From IMG/VR virus record IMGVR_UViG_3300009405_000321, positions 1-51,540 of that record: 51,540 bases of DNA. The stretch is one strand, 5' to 3'. The first letter of the stretch is position 1, and every line of letters begins with the position of its first letter. Made by a program: the position numbers and the translations under genes. This DNA is from a virus. This document shows, in pieces, positions 39,993-47,888 of the stretch. Under the pieces are notes generated by a model. It saw only the letters and a list, made by a program, of their open reading frames with translations. It searched no databases and was not told the DNA's origin.

Positions 39993-40774
39993 CAATCAAT
40001 CCTCATCAATCTTTCCATTTCATCGATCTGTTCTCGGGTCAATCCCTCACCCTTATCCGCCTCGGTCAAGAAATGAAGGATCTTTTCCCGATATTCCTCT
40101 GTCCGATCCTGCCAGTCCAAAAAGAGCCGACAGCATTGCATCGGCGGGAGCCAATATCCCTTGCGGGAGTACTTCATGCATCGCAGGGTGGATGATATCG
40201 GGCAATGGATGTTTTTGATCCGCAGGATCTTCTTCTCTTCGTCATGGAGAAAATCGGCATCGACCATGGCAAGATCTGGGGCAACCAATCCTGCACGGAC
40301 GATTGTGAAATCAAAATTCTCAAGGATCTCTTTCATCGTGCCGGTAGCAACGATCGCCCCATCGATCACCGGCTTGATCAATTGGACTTGAGGAGTTCCA
40401 AAGAATTGATTTTTCCGATCATCGATCTTTTTAAATGATATGCAGATCTCGTTTTCAAATTTGATCTCAAGTTTCTCGTTTTCAAACATTCCCTTTGCCA
40501 GATCAAAAAAGTCCTGATCCCTGAAATATAAATCGATGTCACCGGCAGGGGCGGGGTTCATATGAGGAGGGGCCATCCACCGGACATAGCCGCCACAGAT
40601 GATACAGTCATCGCGAACAATATAAGGTTCAAGCATAAACCATAAATGTTGGATTTCGGTAAATCCCCTGCGGATCGGAACCTCCTCAAATCCGATCCTT
40701 GAGATATATTTCGGCTTGATCTTTTCCTTTGGATCTGTCGGTTCTTCTTCTGGATTATTAAATATTTCGGTCAT
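39992..40774 (-). CDS. nucleotidyltransferase-fold protein
   Basis: A protein of 260 residues. CIICGGYVRWM (GG of the Pol-beta fold) and GDIDLYFRDQDFFD (DxD metal site) define a polymerase-beta superfamily nucleotidyltransferase, as in tRNA CCA-adding and minimal nucleotidyltransferases. The C-terminus (YSRKGYWLPPMQCCRLFLDW) is helical. It may modify RNA, DNA or protein; with a tRNA-like gene in the same strand a tRNA-directed role is imaginable but unproven. It has an upstream gap of 11 bases to the recombinase gene. Confidence 0.75.
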   Translation of the reverse strand: MTEIFNNPEEEPTDPKEKIKPKYISRIGFEEVPIRRGFTEIQHLWFMLEPYIVRDDCIICGGYVRWMAPPHMNPAPAGDIDLYFRDQDFFDLAKGMFENEKLEIKFENEICISFKKIDDRKNQFFGTPQVQLIKPVIDGAIVATGTMKEILENFDFTIVRAGLVAPDLAMVDADFLHDEEKKILRIKNIHCPISSTLRCMKYSRKGYWLPPMQCCRLFLDWQDRTEEYREKILHFLTEADKGEGLTREQIDEMERLMRID

Positions 40775-40785
40775 TTTTACCCCCC

Positions 40786-41943
40786 TTATTCATATTTGCT
40801 CCGCCAATCCAATCGGGCCGCATCTTCCCTTATATTCCAGCACTCATGAACCATGTCATATAAGGGCTTGACTAAATCATGATCGGATCGAATCGTATCT
40901 TTTATATGGGATTTCATTCCTGTGATTCCCAGTTCCTCAATCACAAAAGTATTTGGTTTTTTCTTTCCCTTACCATCGACATCGTTCGGCCAATGCTTTC
41001 GTGTGATTAAAAAGTCGACGCAGGAGCCGATATCATCCACCCCGTAGTCATTATAGACATCAAAATTGACATCTCTGATCTTGCCGGTCAATTTGTTTTT
41101 TCTGACCTCGGCATTGACCTTTGATCCGATCTTTAATCCCTCCTCGGTAATGTTGCCGGTCTTATTTAACCATATCCGATGAGTAGAATAGAACTCCGGG
41201 GCATATCCTCCCGAGGTACCCGTTTTCGGGCCAAATGTCGCCCCGATCTTTGCGCGAATCTGCTGGACGATGATCAGGGTCGAATTGAGAACTTTCAGTT
41301 CCTTTTTGATCATCCGCAAGACCTTACCGCCGATCTTTGCCTTCTCGGTATGATATGATCCAGCAATCTCTGCCGCCGCTTTATCCGATTTCGCCTTTGC
41401 GAGTAATCTGCGATACTCCTTTTCCAATTCCTCATCGGTCGTCAATGCATCAAAGGAATCCAGGACATAGATGAATGGTTTTTTTCTTTTGACGATGCGG
41501 AGGATATTATTTTGTAGATCCTGAATCGTATCCGATGGATTTGGCCCTTCCCATGTACCATCCGGTGGCAAGATCCTTTGGGCGGTCGATGGACCAAAAA
41601 GATATTCCATATCAAATTCAAGAGCCTCCTCGACATCATCATAATAGAAATCGTATTCATCAAATCGCTTTTGTCGATTTGCTTCAGCAAAAGTGGTCAG
41701 TTTAAGGATAGTCTTGCCGGATGCCGATGCTCCTGGCAAAGTCACGATTTTACCAAGACCATAAGCGCCATGAGCATTATCCGAACAGGCGCAATTAAGC
41801 ATGGCGGAACCGGATGGAATAAGCATCGATATATCGATCTTTCTCGGCTCGATCTTTCGACCCGCGGATTTTTCAACTTGCTCAGATAATGGGCTTCTGG
41901 TAGGACGTTCTCTTCTGGCTGGACGCTCCCTTGTCCTTTTCAT
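40786..41943 (-). CDS. RecA/UvsX-like recombinase
   Basis: A protein of 385 residues: SAMLNCACSDN...YGLGKIVTLPGASASGKT with Walker A 71-78, Walker B PFIYVLDSFDAL about 156-167, then TLIIVQQIRAKIG and GGYAPEFYSTHRI. This is the UvsX/RecA-type core. N-terminus is arginine rich. It overlaps the HTH gene by four bases (ATGA). Works with the gp32-like SSB and possibly the gene at 43443 in strand exchange. Confidence 0.88.
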   Translation of the reverse strand: MKRTRERPARRERPTRSPLSEQVEKSAGRKIEPRKIDISMLIPSGSAMLNCACSDNAHGAYGLGKIVTLPGASASGKTILKLTTFAEANRQKRFDEYDFYYDDVEEALEFDMEYLFGPSTAQRILPPDGTWEGPNPSDTIQDLQNNILRIVKRKKPFIYVLDSFDALTTDEELEKEYRRLLAKAKSDKAAAEIAGSYHTEKAKIGGKVLRMIKKELKVLNSTLIIVQQIRAKIGATFGPKTGTSGGYAPEFYSTHRIWLNKTGNITEEGLKIGSKVNAEVRKNKLTGKIRDVNFDVYNDYGVDDIGSCVDFLITRKHWPNDVDGKGKKKPNTFVIEELGITGMKSHIKDTIRSDHDLVKPLYDMVHECWNIREDAARLDWRSKYE

Positions 41944-42155
41944 GAGCCCTCCCCTTTCTTTTCAAGTTCTCCACGTAAAAAAGCAAGGAGCCGAGCCTCA
42001 TTGATAAACCATCGCCCACCGATTTTTCTCCCCAGACTATATTGATCAATCCACCGGATCAAAGCCCAGTGGCTAATTTTCCCGAATCCCTCATCGCTAA
42101 TCATCTTTTTCGCCTCGGGAGTACGGAGCCATTTAACTTTCGGAGTCGTTGTCAT
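41940..42155 (-). CDS. small HTH DNA-binding protein (excisionase/MerR-like)
   Basis: A protein of 71 residues: TPEAKKMISDEGFGKISHWA, LIRWIDQYSLGRKIGGRWFI, NEARLLAFLRGELEKKG. Pattern of the winged helix_17/excisionase-type HTH (turn then Gly-Gly-Arg-Trp wing). Good AAGGAT ribosome site. Could regulate the recombination operon or act in recombination. Confidence 0.78.
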   Translation of the reverse strand: MTTTPKVKWLRTPEAKKMISDEGFGKISHWALIRWIDQYSLGRKIGGRWFINEARLLAFLRGELEKKGEGS

Positions 42156-42167
42156 TTTTATCCTTTT

Positions 42168-43319
42168 TTATCGGGAGCGAGTTCTTTCCCTTGCCGGACG
42201 ATCGGCAGAGGCCGTAGTCGTGCGAGTCCGAGTCCTTTCAGGGGCGGGCTCATCGGCAGGAGTCTCTGGCCCTTTCTCCAATTCATCAGCCTCTTTAAGA
42301 CATGCTGCATATGCATCTTCAGGGCAAGTCTGGCATTCGGCCTCTTTGGTACAGGCTACTCCAAATTCATGACCTTCGGGACACTTTTTATCCTCCCATG
42401 GCTTTTTATCTGTCTCATCTGGAGAGGGTCTGGATCGATCAGGACGATCTCCCCTGTCACGACTCGGACGCTCCCTTTCCCTTGATCCGGTATCTGATCC
42501 GGCATCAGCCGCACCACGGGTCTCATCTGGAGTGTCATATCCTTCGAGTTCATGATGCGCGGCGGCGACATCTTCATATGTTGGGATAATGACCAACATA
42601 TCAAAACTGAGTGTGTCATTTACGATATTTTCATCATAGGGCTTTCGGTCCAAAAAGTTAAATGCCTGCGCTTCGATAAAAGTGTTTTTGCCAAGAGCTT
42701 TTTCCTTGCCCCGAAACTCGATGGATTTACCATCTTCGATATCGGAGAAGGCGACATATCCCTCGTCACTCAACTCAGCATCCTCCAGCATATGCTTTTC
42801 AAATAGATGATAACTGACATCCTCCCATTGCTGGATATCTTTTTCCGGCTCGTCGTAATCATATATGTTGTAATAACAACGCCAGGACGGATTGAGCGCC
42901 TTGATAATTTTATCATCCGGCTCTTTTTTATCGTATTCGGCGGATAGATCCTCGCAGACCGGACACTTCCGGCCAAAAGCCAATCGGAGGCATAAGAAGA
43001 CATCGTTGTTCTCGCCGATATTGCGATGCACCGGCAATTCTAATTTGTAATCCCACATATCGACATCAAGATTTGTAGGTAATCCCGAAAATGTTCGTAG
43101 ATCCTTATACCATGACTGGGTGATCACAAAGGGGAGAAGATCAATTAGATTTGTCGGCTTGCCTGATTTGACCTCCCAGCTATTCATCATTTTACCTTCC
43201 GGAAGCCGGTCAAGGCTCAAAACTGATTTTTTACCAAGGCCCTTTTTATCCCTTGTCTGAACTGCCTGTCCCGTCCTTTTCCGGAGCGCCGCTTTTCTTT
43301 CTGCCGCTGTTTTTGCCAT
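42168..43319 (-). CDS. gp32-like single-stranded DNA-binding protein
   Basis: A protein of 383 residues. LPFVITQSWYKD, HRNIGENNDVFLCLRLAFG, RKCPVCEDLSAEYDK and WRCYYNIYD form the phage gp32-like core with a zinc-binding CPVC. The C-terminus is very polar and arginine/proline rich with a second cysteine cluster (CPEGHEFGVACTKEAECQTC), and ends in RTRTRTTTASADRPARER rather than the usual acidic tail. AAAGGAG site. Confidence 0.87.
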   Translation of the reverse strand: MAKTAAERKAALRKRTGQAVQTRDKKGLGKKSVLSLDRLPEGKMMNSWEVKSGKPTNLIDLLPFVITQSWYKDLRTFSGLPTNLDVDMWDYKLELPVHRNIGENNDVFLCLRLAFGRKCPVCEDLSAEYDKKEPDDKIIKALNPSWRCYYNIYDYDEPEKDIQQWEDVSYHLFEKHMLEDAELSDEGYVAFSDIEDGKSIEFRGKEKALGKNTFIEAQAFNFLDRKPYDENIVNDTLSFDMLVIIPTYEDVAAAHHELEGYDTPDETRGAADAGSDTGSRERERPSRDRGDRPDRSRPSPDETDKKPWEDKKCPEGHEFGVACTKEAECQTCPEDAYAACLKEADELEKGPETPADEPAPERTRTRTTTASADRPARERTRSR

Positions 43320-43446
43320 CGAATTTCTCCTTTATTTCAAAGTAAGTTTTAAAAATGATTTTGAAAATCCATCGGATCAAAAGAGATCCGAGGATCAGTA
43401 TTGCAAGTACGCCACATATAGCATTTAGAATCTCTAAAGGATTCAT
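43246..43446 (-). CDS. small single-span membrane protein
   Basis: A protein of 66 residues with a hydrophobic segment at about 8-34 (ILNAICGVLAILILGSLLI) and a basic soluble tail. It starts by ATGA overlap with the upstream gene and its end overlaps the SSB start by 74 bases. Predicted inner-membrane protein; function unknown. Confidence 0.65.
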   Translation of the reverse strand: MNPLEILNAICGVLAILILGSLLIRWIFKIIFKTYFEIKEKFDGKNSGRKKSGAPEKDGTGSSDKG

Positions 43447-43964
43447 TTTGATCGCGTTCGAGTCCTTGATCTGGGTTGAGTAGCGGCCCTTACCTTTTCA
43501 CTCGTCTCGCTCCTTTTCATATCCACCAGGCGCTTACCTCCCTTTATGACTTTGGGATCTCTGGGGGCGGAGAACCAATCCTGTAGAATCAATTTGACAA
43601 GATTCTCCAGGGCTTGCCGCCTATGGGTAAATGCAAAGACGGCATTGCGAGCCATTGAATGATCGTACTCGGCATCGATCATTATCTCCTTTGCGCTGAG
43701 ATGATCGGGATGTTCCCGATAATGCCCTTCGACTTGTTGCTGGGTCGCTTTTGGCTCTTTTTTCTTATAATTCCTGATCAATCGGGAACGAGTCACCTTG
43801 ACATGCTCGTGGGCCTTTTTGGCAATCCGTTCCAGATCGCTGGCCATGTTGGAGTACTTGGCAAATAGCATCGGATGCTTTAACCACTCCTCATCCAGCT
43901 CATCGGGATCGATTGCGAGATCGTTTTCAAAGTCTATATGATCCCATTTAAATTCATCCAACAT
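43443..43964 (-). CDS. hypothetical recombination-operon protein, candidate UvsY-like mediator
   Basis: A protein of 173 residues: EFKWDHIDFENDLAIDPDEL, LKHPMLFAKYSNMASDLERI, RLIRNYKKKE, ending RTRTRSK like the SSB tail. It is the first gene of the SSB-recombinase operon. The short N-terminal acidic motif plus helical body and operon position recall UvsY-like mediators, but similarity is weak. AAAGGAGG site, with a promoter-like motif 25 bases upstream. Confidence 0.6.
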   Translation of the reverse strand: MLDEFKWDHIDFENDLAIDPDELDEEWLKHPMLFAKYSNMASDLERIAKKAHEHVKVTRSRLIRNYKKKEPKATQQQVEGHYREHPDHLSAKEIMIDAEYDHSMARNAVFAFTHRRQALENLVKLILQDWFSAPRDPKVIKGGKRLVDMKRSETSEKVRAATQPRSRTRTRSK

Positions 43965-43988
43965 AATGATTTTTCCTCCTTTTAATTT

Positions 43989-44020
43989 ATTATAAACCGG
44001 ACACCCGTATTATTAACTTA
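43989..44020 (-). promoter_or_regulatory. candidate phage promoter, copy B
   Basis: On the minus strand TAAGTTAA, five bases, CGGGTG, seven bases, TATAAT, the same boxes and spacings as copy A. TATAAT is a perfect -10; TTAATA sits 16 bases upstream as a weak -35. A start about 43982 gives an 18-nt leader that begins at the AAAGGAGG ribosome site of the gene at 43443. It lies between that gene and the tRNA-like RNA. Confidence 0.65.
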
Positions 44021-44022
44021 TA

Positions 44023-44214
44023 TGGTGGGGCTGGTGGGATTCGAACCCACAACTATTGAATCATACACCCTCGGATGCTCCTTTATTTAAGGTAGCTTAA
44101 GCCGGATCAGAGATGGAAAAATAACCATTTGAGCGGCTTGAGGTAGCATCATCAATAGGCGCTATTAACGCTGACACAGATTATCTGTCGACTTTACCCT
44201 TTGTCCACAACCCC
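44023..44214 (-). ncRNA. 192-nt tRNA-like (tmRNA-like) RNA
   Basis: Minus strand: 5' GGGGTTG (44214-44208) pairs over 7 bp with CAGCCCC, followed by A and an encoded CCA (44023-44025). A canonical T-arm (GTGGG TTCGAAT CCCAC, 44034-44050) and D-arm-like GAC AAAGGGTAAA GTC are present. Between them lie over 100 nt with a hairpin near GACAGATAATCTGTGTC and long-range helices CTATTGA/TCAATAG and GATGCTACC/GGAGCATC. This is not a normal tRNA. It recalls tmRNA, but the acceptor has G3-C70, not the G3-U70 needed for alanine charging, and no convincing tag was found. It begins two bases after the clamp-loader stop. An attachment-site role for the tRNA-like 3' end is an alternative. Confidence 0.6.
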
Positions 44215-44215
44215 T

Positions 44216-45169
44216 TTATATCGGATCAACCACCTCCAGACAGGCAAATGCAATCGCGCCTTTTCCTTGATAGAAAAAGGGCTCTTTAAAGCATTCAAAT
44301 ATTAATCTTGCATTGTCCCGATCCCCTTTTCGATTCTTTGGATTTAACACGATTGATGCAACATAGTTGATTACCGCATACCTGATCTTCTCGGGCTCTG
44401 CATCAATTCCCTTGATTATCTCTTGAATCACGTCCCAGGACTTTCCATAAACAAGCGCGCGGCAAAGATCGATCACCTGGGCTTCTTGAGTTTTAAATTC
44501 CTGAATGGCTCTGGATATCTGATCGGGATTGAGATCAATAATCTGATCCAATAGGACAAGAGCCTCTCGGGGACATCCCTCGACGGCTTTGGCCATGGAG
44601 GATAGATCATCATTTGAAATATCCTCAATTCCTTCGGCCTTTGCTGTGTGCCATATCAGATCAACAATCTGATTATCTGATAAAGATTTAACTTCGAACT
44701 TTGAGCATCGATTGCGGATGGTCTTGATAATCTTTTCAGGCTCGGTCGTGCAAAGGATAAAGTAAACATGGGATGGCGTATCCTCCAATGCTTTGAGCAT
44801 GGCGTTTTGGAAATCCTTTGTTGTTTGATGGGCTTCATCAATGATCCAGACCCGGGATTCCGCCATCCATGGTTTGAAATTCATATTTTCAAGGATTTCC
44901 CGCGCGGTATCAATTCCCCGATTGTTTCCCGCGTTGATTTCCACAAAATCAGAGTTGATCGCTCCATCGATCTTTTCAGGGCATCCCAAATGTCCGGCAA
45001 TGATCCTTGCAAGAGTCGTCTTTCCACATCCGCTTGGGCCATGGAATAAAATCGCATGGGGATAGTCTGCTTCCCTTTTGACAAATATGGAGGTCAGGGA
45101 ATCGATCAGGGATTCATTCCCGATAAATGAACCGAAGTCCGGGGGCCTATAATCTAAATGGAGGGGCAT
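44216..45169 (-). CDS. clamp loader (DnaX/RFC-like AAA+ ATPase)
   Basis: A protein of 317 residues: YRPPDFGSFIGNESLIDSL, Walker A GPSGCGKT 44-51, Walker B VWIIDEAH 107-114, and TIRNRCSKFEVKSL (arginine-finger region). This is the gamma/tau or RFC-small type subunit that loads a sliding clamp. It partners the PolIII-type polymerase at the right of the window. No clamp gene is in the window. AAGGAG site; stop is followed at once by the tRNA-like RNA. Confidence 0.9.
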   Translation of the reverse strand: MPLHLDYRPPDFGSFIGNESLIDSLTSIFVKREADYPHAILFHGPSGCGKTTLARIIAGHLGCPEKIDGAINSDFVEINAGNNRGIDTAREILENMNFKPWMAESRVWIIDEAHQTTKDFQNAMLKALEDTPSHVYFILCTTEPEKIIKTIRNRCSKFEVKSLSDNQIVDLIWHTAKAEGIEDISNDDLSSMAKAVEGCPREALVLLDQIIDLNPDQISRAIQEFKTQEAQVIDLCRALVYGKSWDVIQEIIKGIDAEPEKIRYAVINYVASIVLNPKNRKGDRDNARLIFECFKEPFFYQGKGAIAFACLEVVDPI

Positions 45170-45426
45170 GTTGTTTTCTCCTTTTCTTTTTCTTTACGTT
45201 TTATATCTAAAACCCGTTGCTGGGTTTTTTTGCTTAGCATTTCAAACGCCTTTGTTCCTTTGGGATTATCATACATCAGCGCATATCCCATTATCCGTAT
45301 CTTCTCTTCGTGCGCCATGGCTTTGCTAAATATATAAACCAGACTACCGCCGATACCATTGATTATAATATCATCCACGATGAATATGCAAACATCCCGT
45401 AATAAGTTGATCATTTTTGATTTCAT
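45154..45426 (-). CDS. small protein with hydrophobic N-terminus
   Basis: A protein of 90 residues: RDVCIFIVDDIIINGIGGSLV, YIFSKAMAHEEKIRIMGYAL, then a basic C-terminus (RKEKEKEKTTCPSI). Overlaps the clamp loader by 16 bases and starts at an ATGA overlap. The hydrophobic region may be a membrane segment. Unknown function. Confidence 0.68.
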   Translation of the reverse strand: MKSKMINLLRDVCIFIVDDIIINGIGGSLVYIFSKAMAHEEKIRIMGYALMYDNPKGTKAFEMLSKKTQQRVLDIKRKEKEKEKTTCPSI

Positions 45427-45761
45427 GATAACTCCTTTGTTCTAAATCCGGCTCTATTGAGCCACTCGGCGGCAAGATGCCGATGGCAAAATGCATTGGA
45501 CCTCTCCCAGCATAATAGCACTTTACCATCCAGATCTGCTGCCACTTTAACGGGATCTAATCCCCGATCAAAAAGCAACTTGAAATACGCGGCTCGATAT
45601 TCCTTTTTAGTGATCTTACCGCTTTTATATCCAATCATCAATCGACCGGTCGGCGCTAAGTCATGATATGATTCTCCCTTGAAAAATTTGGGTGTTGTAA
45701 TGGTAATACAGATCGCATTATCCAGATGAGCCGATTTCGCAAAATAAGATGTGTAAATCAT
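45423..45761 (-). CDS. DUF488-like protein
   Basis: I start at ATG 45761 (AAGGAG, ten bases upstream) because the longer frame runs into the previous gene. The 112 residues read IYTSYFAKSAHLDNAICITI, YHDLAPTGRLMIGYKSGKI, LCWERSNAFCHRHLAAEWL, the pattern of DUF488 proteins with conserved cysteine and histidine near the end. Biochemistry of the family is unclear. Confidence 0.82.
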   Translation of the reverse strand: MIYTSYFAKSAHLDNAICITITTPKFFKGESYHDLAPTGRLMIGYKSGKITKKEYRAAYFKLLFDRGLDPVKVAADLDGKVLLCWERSNAFCHRHLAAEWLNRAGFRTKELS

Positions 45762-45762
45762 G

Positions 45763-46005
45763 TTAACTTCTCCTTGGAGAAAAGACAAAAGCGACCTCGG
45801 ATAAAACGCTTTTGGCGGTATCCATTTCAATTCGTCGATGGCAATCCATTTCCGGCGGCATTTGATCCTCATCCATTGGAATGCCTTCTCCACATTTATA
45901 TTCCAGATTCGCGGTCAGCTCTAAATTGACGCATCTCAAATGATCCCCATACCATTCAAATCCATCGCAACAATATTGTGGGTTTCTCGCAATTGGAGTG
46001 ATCAT
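45763..46005 (-). CDS. small cysteine-containing protein
   Basis: ATG 46005 overlaps the previous stop (ATGA). The 80 residues include QYCCDGFEWYGDHLRCVNLE, EYKCGEGIP and MDCHRR. It ends two bases before the DUF488-like start, so it is part of a tight operon. No domain recognised; cysteines suggest metal binding. Confidence 0.62.
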   Translation of the reverse strand: MITPIARNPQYCCDGFEWYGDHLRCVNLELTANLEYKCGEGIPMDEDQMPPEMDCHRRIEMDTAKSVLSEVAFVFSPRRS

Positions 46006-46208
46006 ACTAACCCCTTCTCGACTGCAAACCACATTTTGACCATTGCTTCTCCATTATCCCCGATGTCCGGCCAATCCTCCATGACCGATTTTGGTATCCA
46101 AGTATCTTTTCCATCATAGTCAAATAAGACCGCATCATCTGTTTGATGCTTAGTCGTCACATCAAGGATCGCATATTCGATTCCATCGGTATCTTTAATC
46201 GTTTTCAA
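46002..46208 (-). CDS. small conserved protein with TTG start
   Basis: The only plausible start is TTG 46208, overlapping the nuclease gene's stop (TTGA). The 68 residues read KTIKDTDGIEYAILDVTTKH and DGKDTWIPKSVMEDWPDIG, GEAMVKMWFAVEKGL, a compact pattern seen in small phage proteins. Function unknown. Confidence 0.7.
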   Translation of the reverse strand: MKTIKDTDGIEYAILDVTTKHQTDDAVLFDYDGKDTWIPKSVMEDWPDIGDNGEAMVKMWFAVEKGLV

Positions 46209-47119
46209 AATGGCGCCTCCCCAGTTGTCCAGATATCAGGGACAACATTTCTGATTATCAGCAATGGAAATTGCGGGACCGGCGCATTCTCTATCATCAA
46301 TTCTTTAGGCGATAGCCACCTTTCAATTATGTATTCCCGATGATCAAGATTGATATCAGTCAATGCGGTAACTGGATCGATGATCAAGTGATTTATGAAT
46401 TTGCTCCGCAAGGCCGTCAAACTACCCAGATGATCCGGCCGATGATATTTCTTAAATTGCTCATGCTCCCAAAGATCCGTCACGAGCTTTAAGGGTAGGA
46501 TCAATCCAGCATAAGTACAATTGGCGATCCCATTATACAGATCGATCAAAGAGCCCTTGTATTTATGGATGCCCTGAAATCCATGCCTCCAAATAGCAAA
46601 GCGTGCTTTATACCCTTTGATTTTGGATGCGGTCATATATCCCTTTACTTGATTGTCATAGAGATTTAAATGCGATCTTTGTCGGCACGCCTTGGATTCG
46701 ATCAGATGCTTTCTTTCATCGCATATGATATCCGGCACGACCTCTCGGGGATTGCCATTGGCCCTGGTGCCTATCTCTGCTGGGGACTTTACAATTCGCC
46801 CGCCGAATAGGCATGCGGTCATGGTTTCATAAAAATTTCCCATCTTGATTCCTGATCGGCTTGTGATCTCGACATCGCCTTTGAATAATTTGCCTTGTTG
46901 GGATTGCCAATCCCTCCGGATATTATTTTCAATCGGGATTAACTCCTTTTCATGAAGATGCCTTATGTGACCATATAAAAAAGATTTCCCGGGCTGATTT
47001 CGGGGAACATCCTTTTTCTTGCACCACCAACAATTTTTGACCGTATGCTCAAATTGATGGCGATGTCCCTGATCGCATTTAAATTTGAATGGTGGAGTCT
47101 CGCCTTTTACAAATCCCAT
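46205..47119 (-). CDS. zinc-finger plus PD-(D/E)XK-like nuclease
   Basis: A protein of 304 residues. N-terminal C15..H19..H21..C30-x2-C33 (CDQGHRHQFEHTVKNCWWC) looks like a zinc module. The core GNFYETMTACLFGG (E98), VVPDIICDERKHLIESKA (D130, E141, K143) fits a PD-(D/E)XK endonuclease active site, followed by HLNLYDNQVKGYMTA. It could be a repair, recombination or restriction-type nuclease. AGGAAA ribosome site. Specificity unknown. Confidence 0.72.
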   Translation of the reverse strand: MGFVKGETPPFKFKCDQGHRHQFEHTVKNCWWCKKKDVPRNQPGKSFLYGHIRHLHEKELIPIENNIRRDWQSQQGKLFKGDVEITSRSGIKMGNFYETMTACLFGGRIVKSPAEIGTRANGNPREVVPDIICDERKHLIESKACRQRSHLNLYDNQVKGYMTASKIKGYKARFAIWRHGFQGIHKYKGSLIDLYNGIANCTYAGLILPLKLVTDLWEHEQFKKYHRPDHLGSLTALRSKFINHLIIDPVTALTDINLDHREYIIERWLSPKELMIENAPVPQFPLLIIRNVVPDIWTTGEAPF

Positions 47120-47126
47120 TTATTTC

Positions 47127-47489
47127 CTATCCCCACGATTTAGGCCTGCGAGTCCATCCAGATCTTGAAAACATCAATCTGCGATTCATGATATGCGGGA
47201 GCCATTTGCCGGATAATTGAGCCGAGCAATGCGCATATTGATATCGGGGATTCCAGAAGAATGATCCCTGATCGATCAATATATCCTTGAGCGCCTCGAT
47301 CATTTCGGCGGCAAATCGTTCTGTTTCCCTTACCGCTTTTGCCATCATGCTAAGCGCCTCTGCGAATTGATCTACGACAACGATCGCTTCTCTATAATAT
47401 ACATCGCCGTCAGCCCTTGTGACATTATTGGATGTCACGATATAATGTATCTTTCCATCGGTTCCGGTGCCATCGTTTCTTGCAATCAT
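47127..47489 (-). CDS. hypothetical protein
   Basis: I start at ATG 47489 (GGAGGG eight bases before), giving 120 residues: IARNDGTGTDGKIHYIVTSN and VVVDQFAEALSMMAKAVRET, a beta then helical pattern, with a basic C-terminus. Spaced seven bases from the nuclease gene. No domain recognised. Confidence 0.68.
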   Translation of the reverse strand: MIARNDGTGTDGKIHYIVTSNNVTRADGDVYYREAIVVVDQFAEALSMMAKAVRETERFAAEMIEALKDILIDQGSFFWNPRYQYAHCSAQLSGKWLPHIMNRRLMFSRSGWTRRPKSWG

Positions 47490-47490
47490 T

Positions 47491-47646
47491 TTACCCTCCG
47501 ATAAACAATTTACCCTTGATCTGACCAATGATATTGAACTGCCTTTGGGACAATCTCATTTGATCTCCCCAGCGCCTATACCTGCGCACGGTATCATCGA
47601 TCATTTCCAATTCATATGCCGAAAGAAATTGTCGGCATTGGGTCAC
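47491..47646 (-). CDS. small protein, possibly the C-terminus of a frameshifted gene
   Basis: A frame with clearly protein-like content reads VTQCRQFLSAYELEMIDDTV, then RRYRRWGDQMRLSQRQFNII, ending at TAA one base before the next ATG. GTG 47646 is the only usual start, but the frame stays open upstream (CKEV, LQQIIIV) and is -1 relative to the zinc-ribbon frame before it. It may be a 51-residue gene or the C-terminal part of that upstream gene. Confidence 0.55.
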   Translation of the reverse strand: MTQCRQFLSAYELEMIDDTVRRYRRWGDQMRLSQRQFNIIGQIKGKLFIGG

Positions 47647-47678
47647 CTCTTTGCAGACTATAATTATCTGCTGTAATG

Positions 47679-47888
47679 CTATCGGGGAAATGTCCTGATC
47701 CCCGCCGAGATCACCTTGTCTTTTGGATCATATTCCGAGAAGCTTGATCTTTTGACGGCGGCTTGGACGATCTCTCCGCACCTGGGGCAATCTATCTGAC
47801 GATTACATGCTTGGCATGACCATGCGGATAATCCTTGATAAAAGCCCTCACGTCGCCTGCTTCTATCTGACGGTCGCACATTTTGCAT
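47679..47888 (-). CDS. zinc-ribbon protein (frame B)
   Basis: The second half has two CxxC pairs (WSCQACNRQIDCPRCGEIV), a convincing zinc ribbon, followed by KRSSFSEYDPKDKV. Its first 25 residues are out of register with the better zinc-protein start in the other frame (47792-47893), so the N-terminus is doubtful. Either a real 69-residue gene or the C-terminal half of a gene broken by a frameshift. Confidence 0.5.
   Translation of the reverse strand: MQNVRPSDRSRRREGFYQGLSAWSCQACNRQIDCPRCGEIVQAAVKRSSFSEYDPKDKVISAGIRTFPR

Noticed and set aside
44023-44100. Ordinary 75-nt tRNA ending at 44023
   Set aside because: Only the T-arm and CCA fit at that length; the 5' acceptor partner is 192 nt upstream, so a conventional tRNA does not fold.
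44023-44214. Canonical alanine tmRNA
   Set aside because: No G3-U70 pair, no typical 5' tmRNA sequence and no convincing tag peptide; kept as tRNA-like RNA instead.
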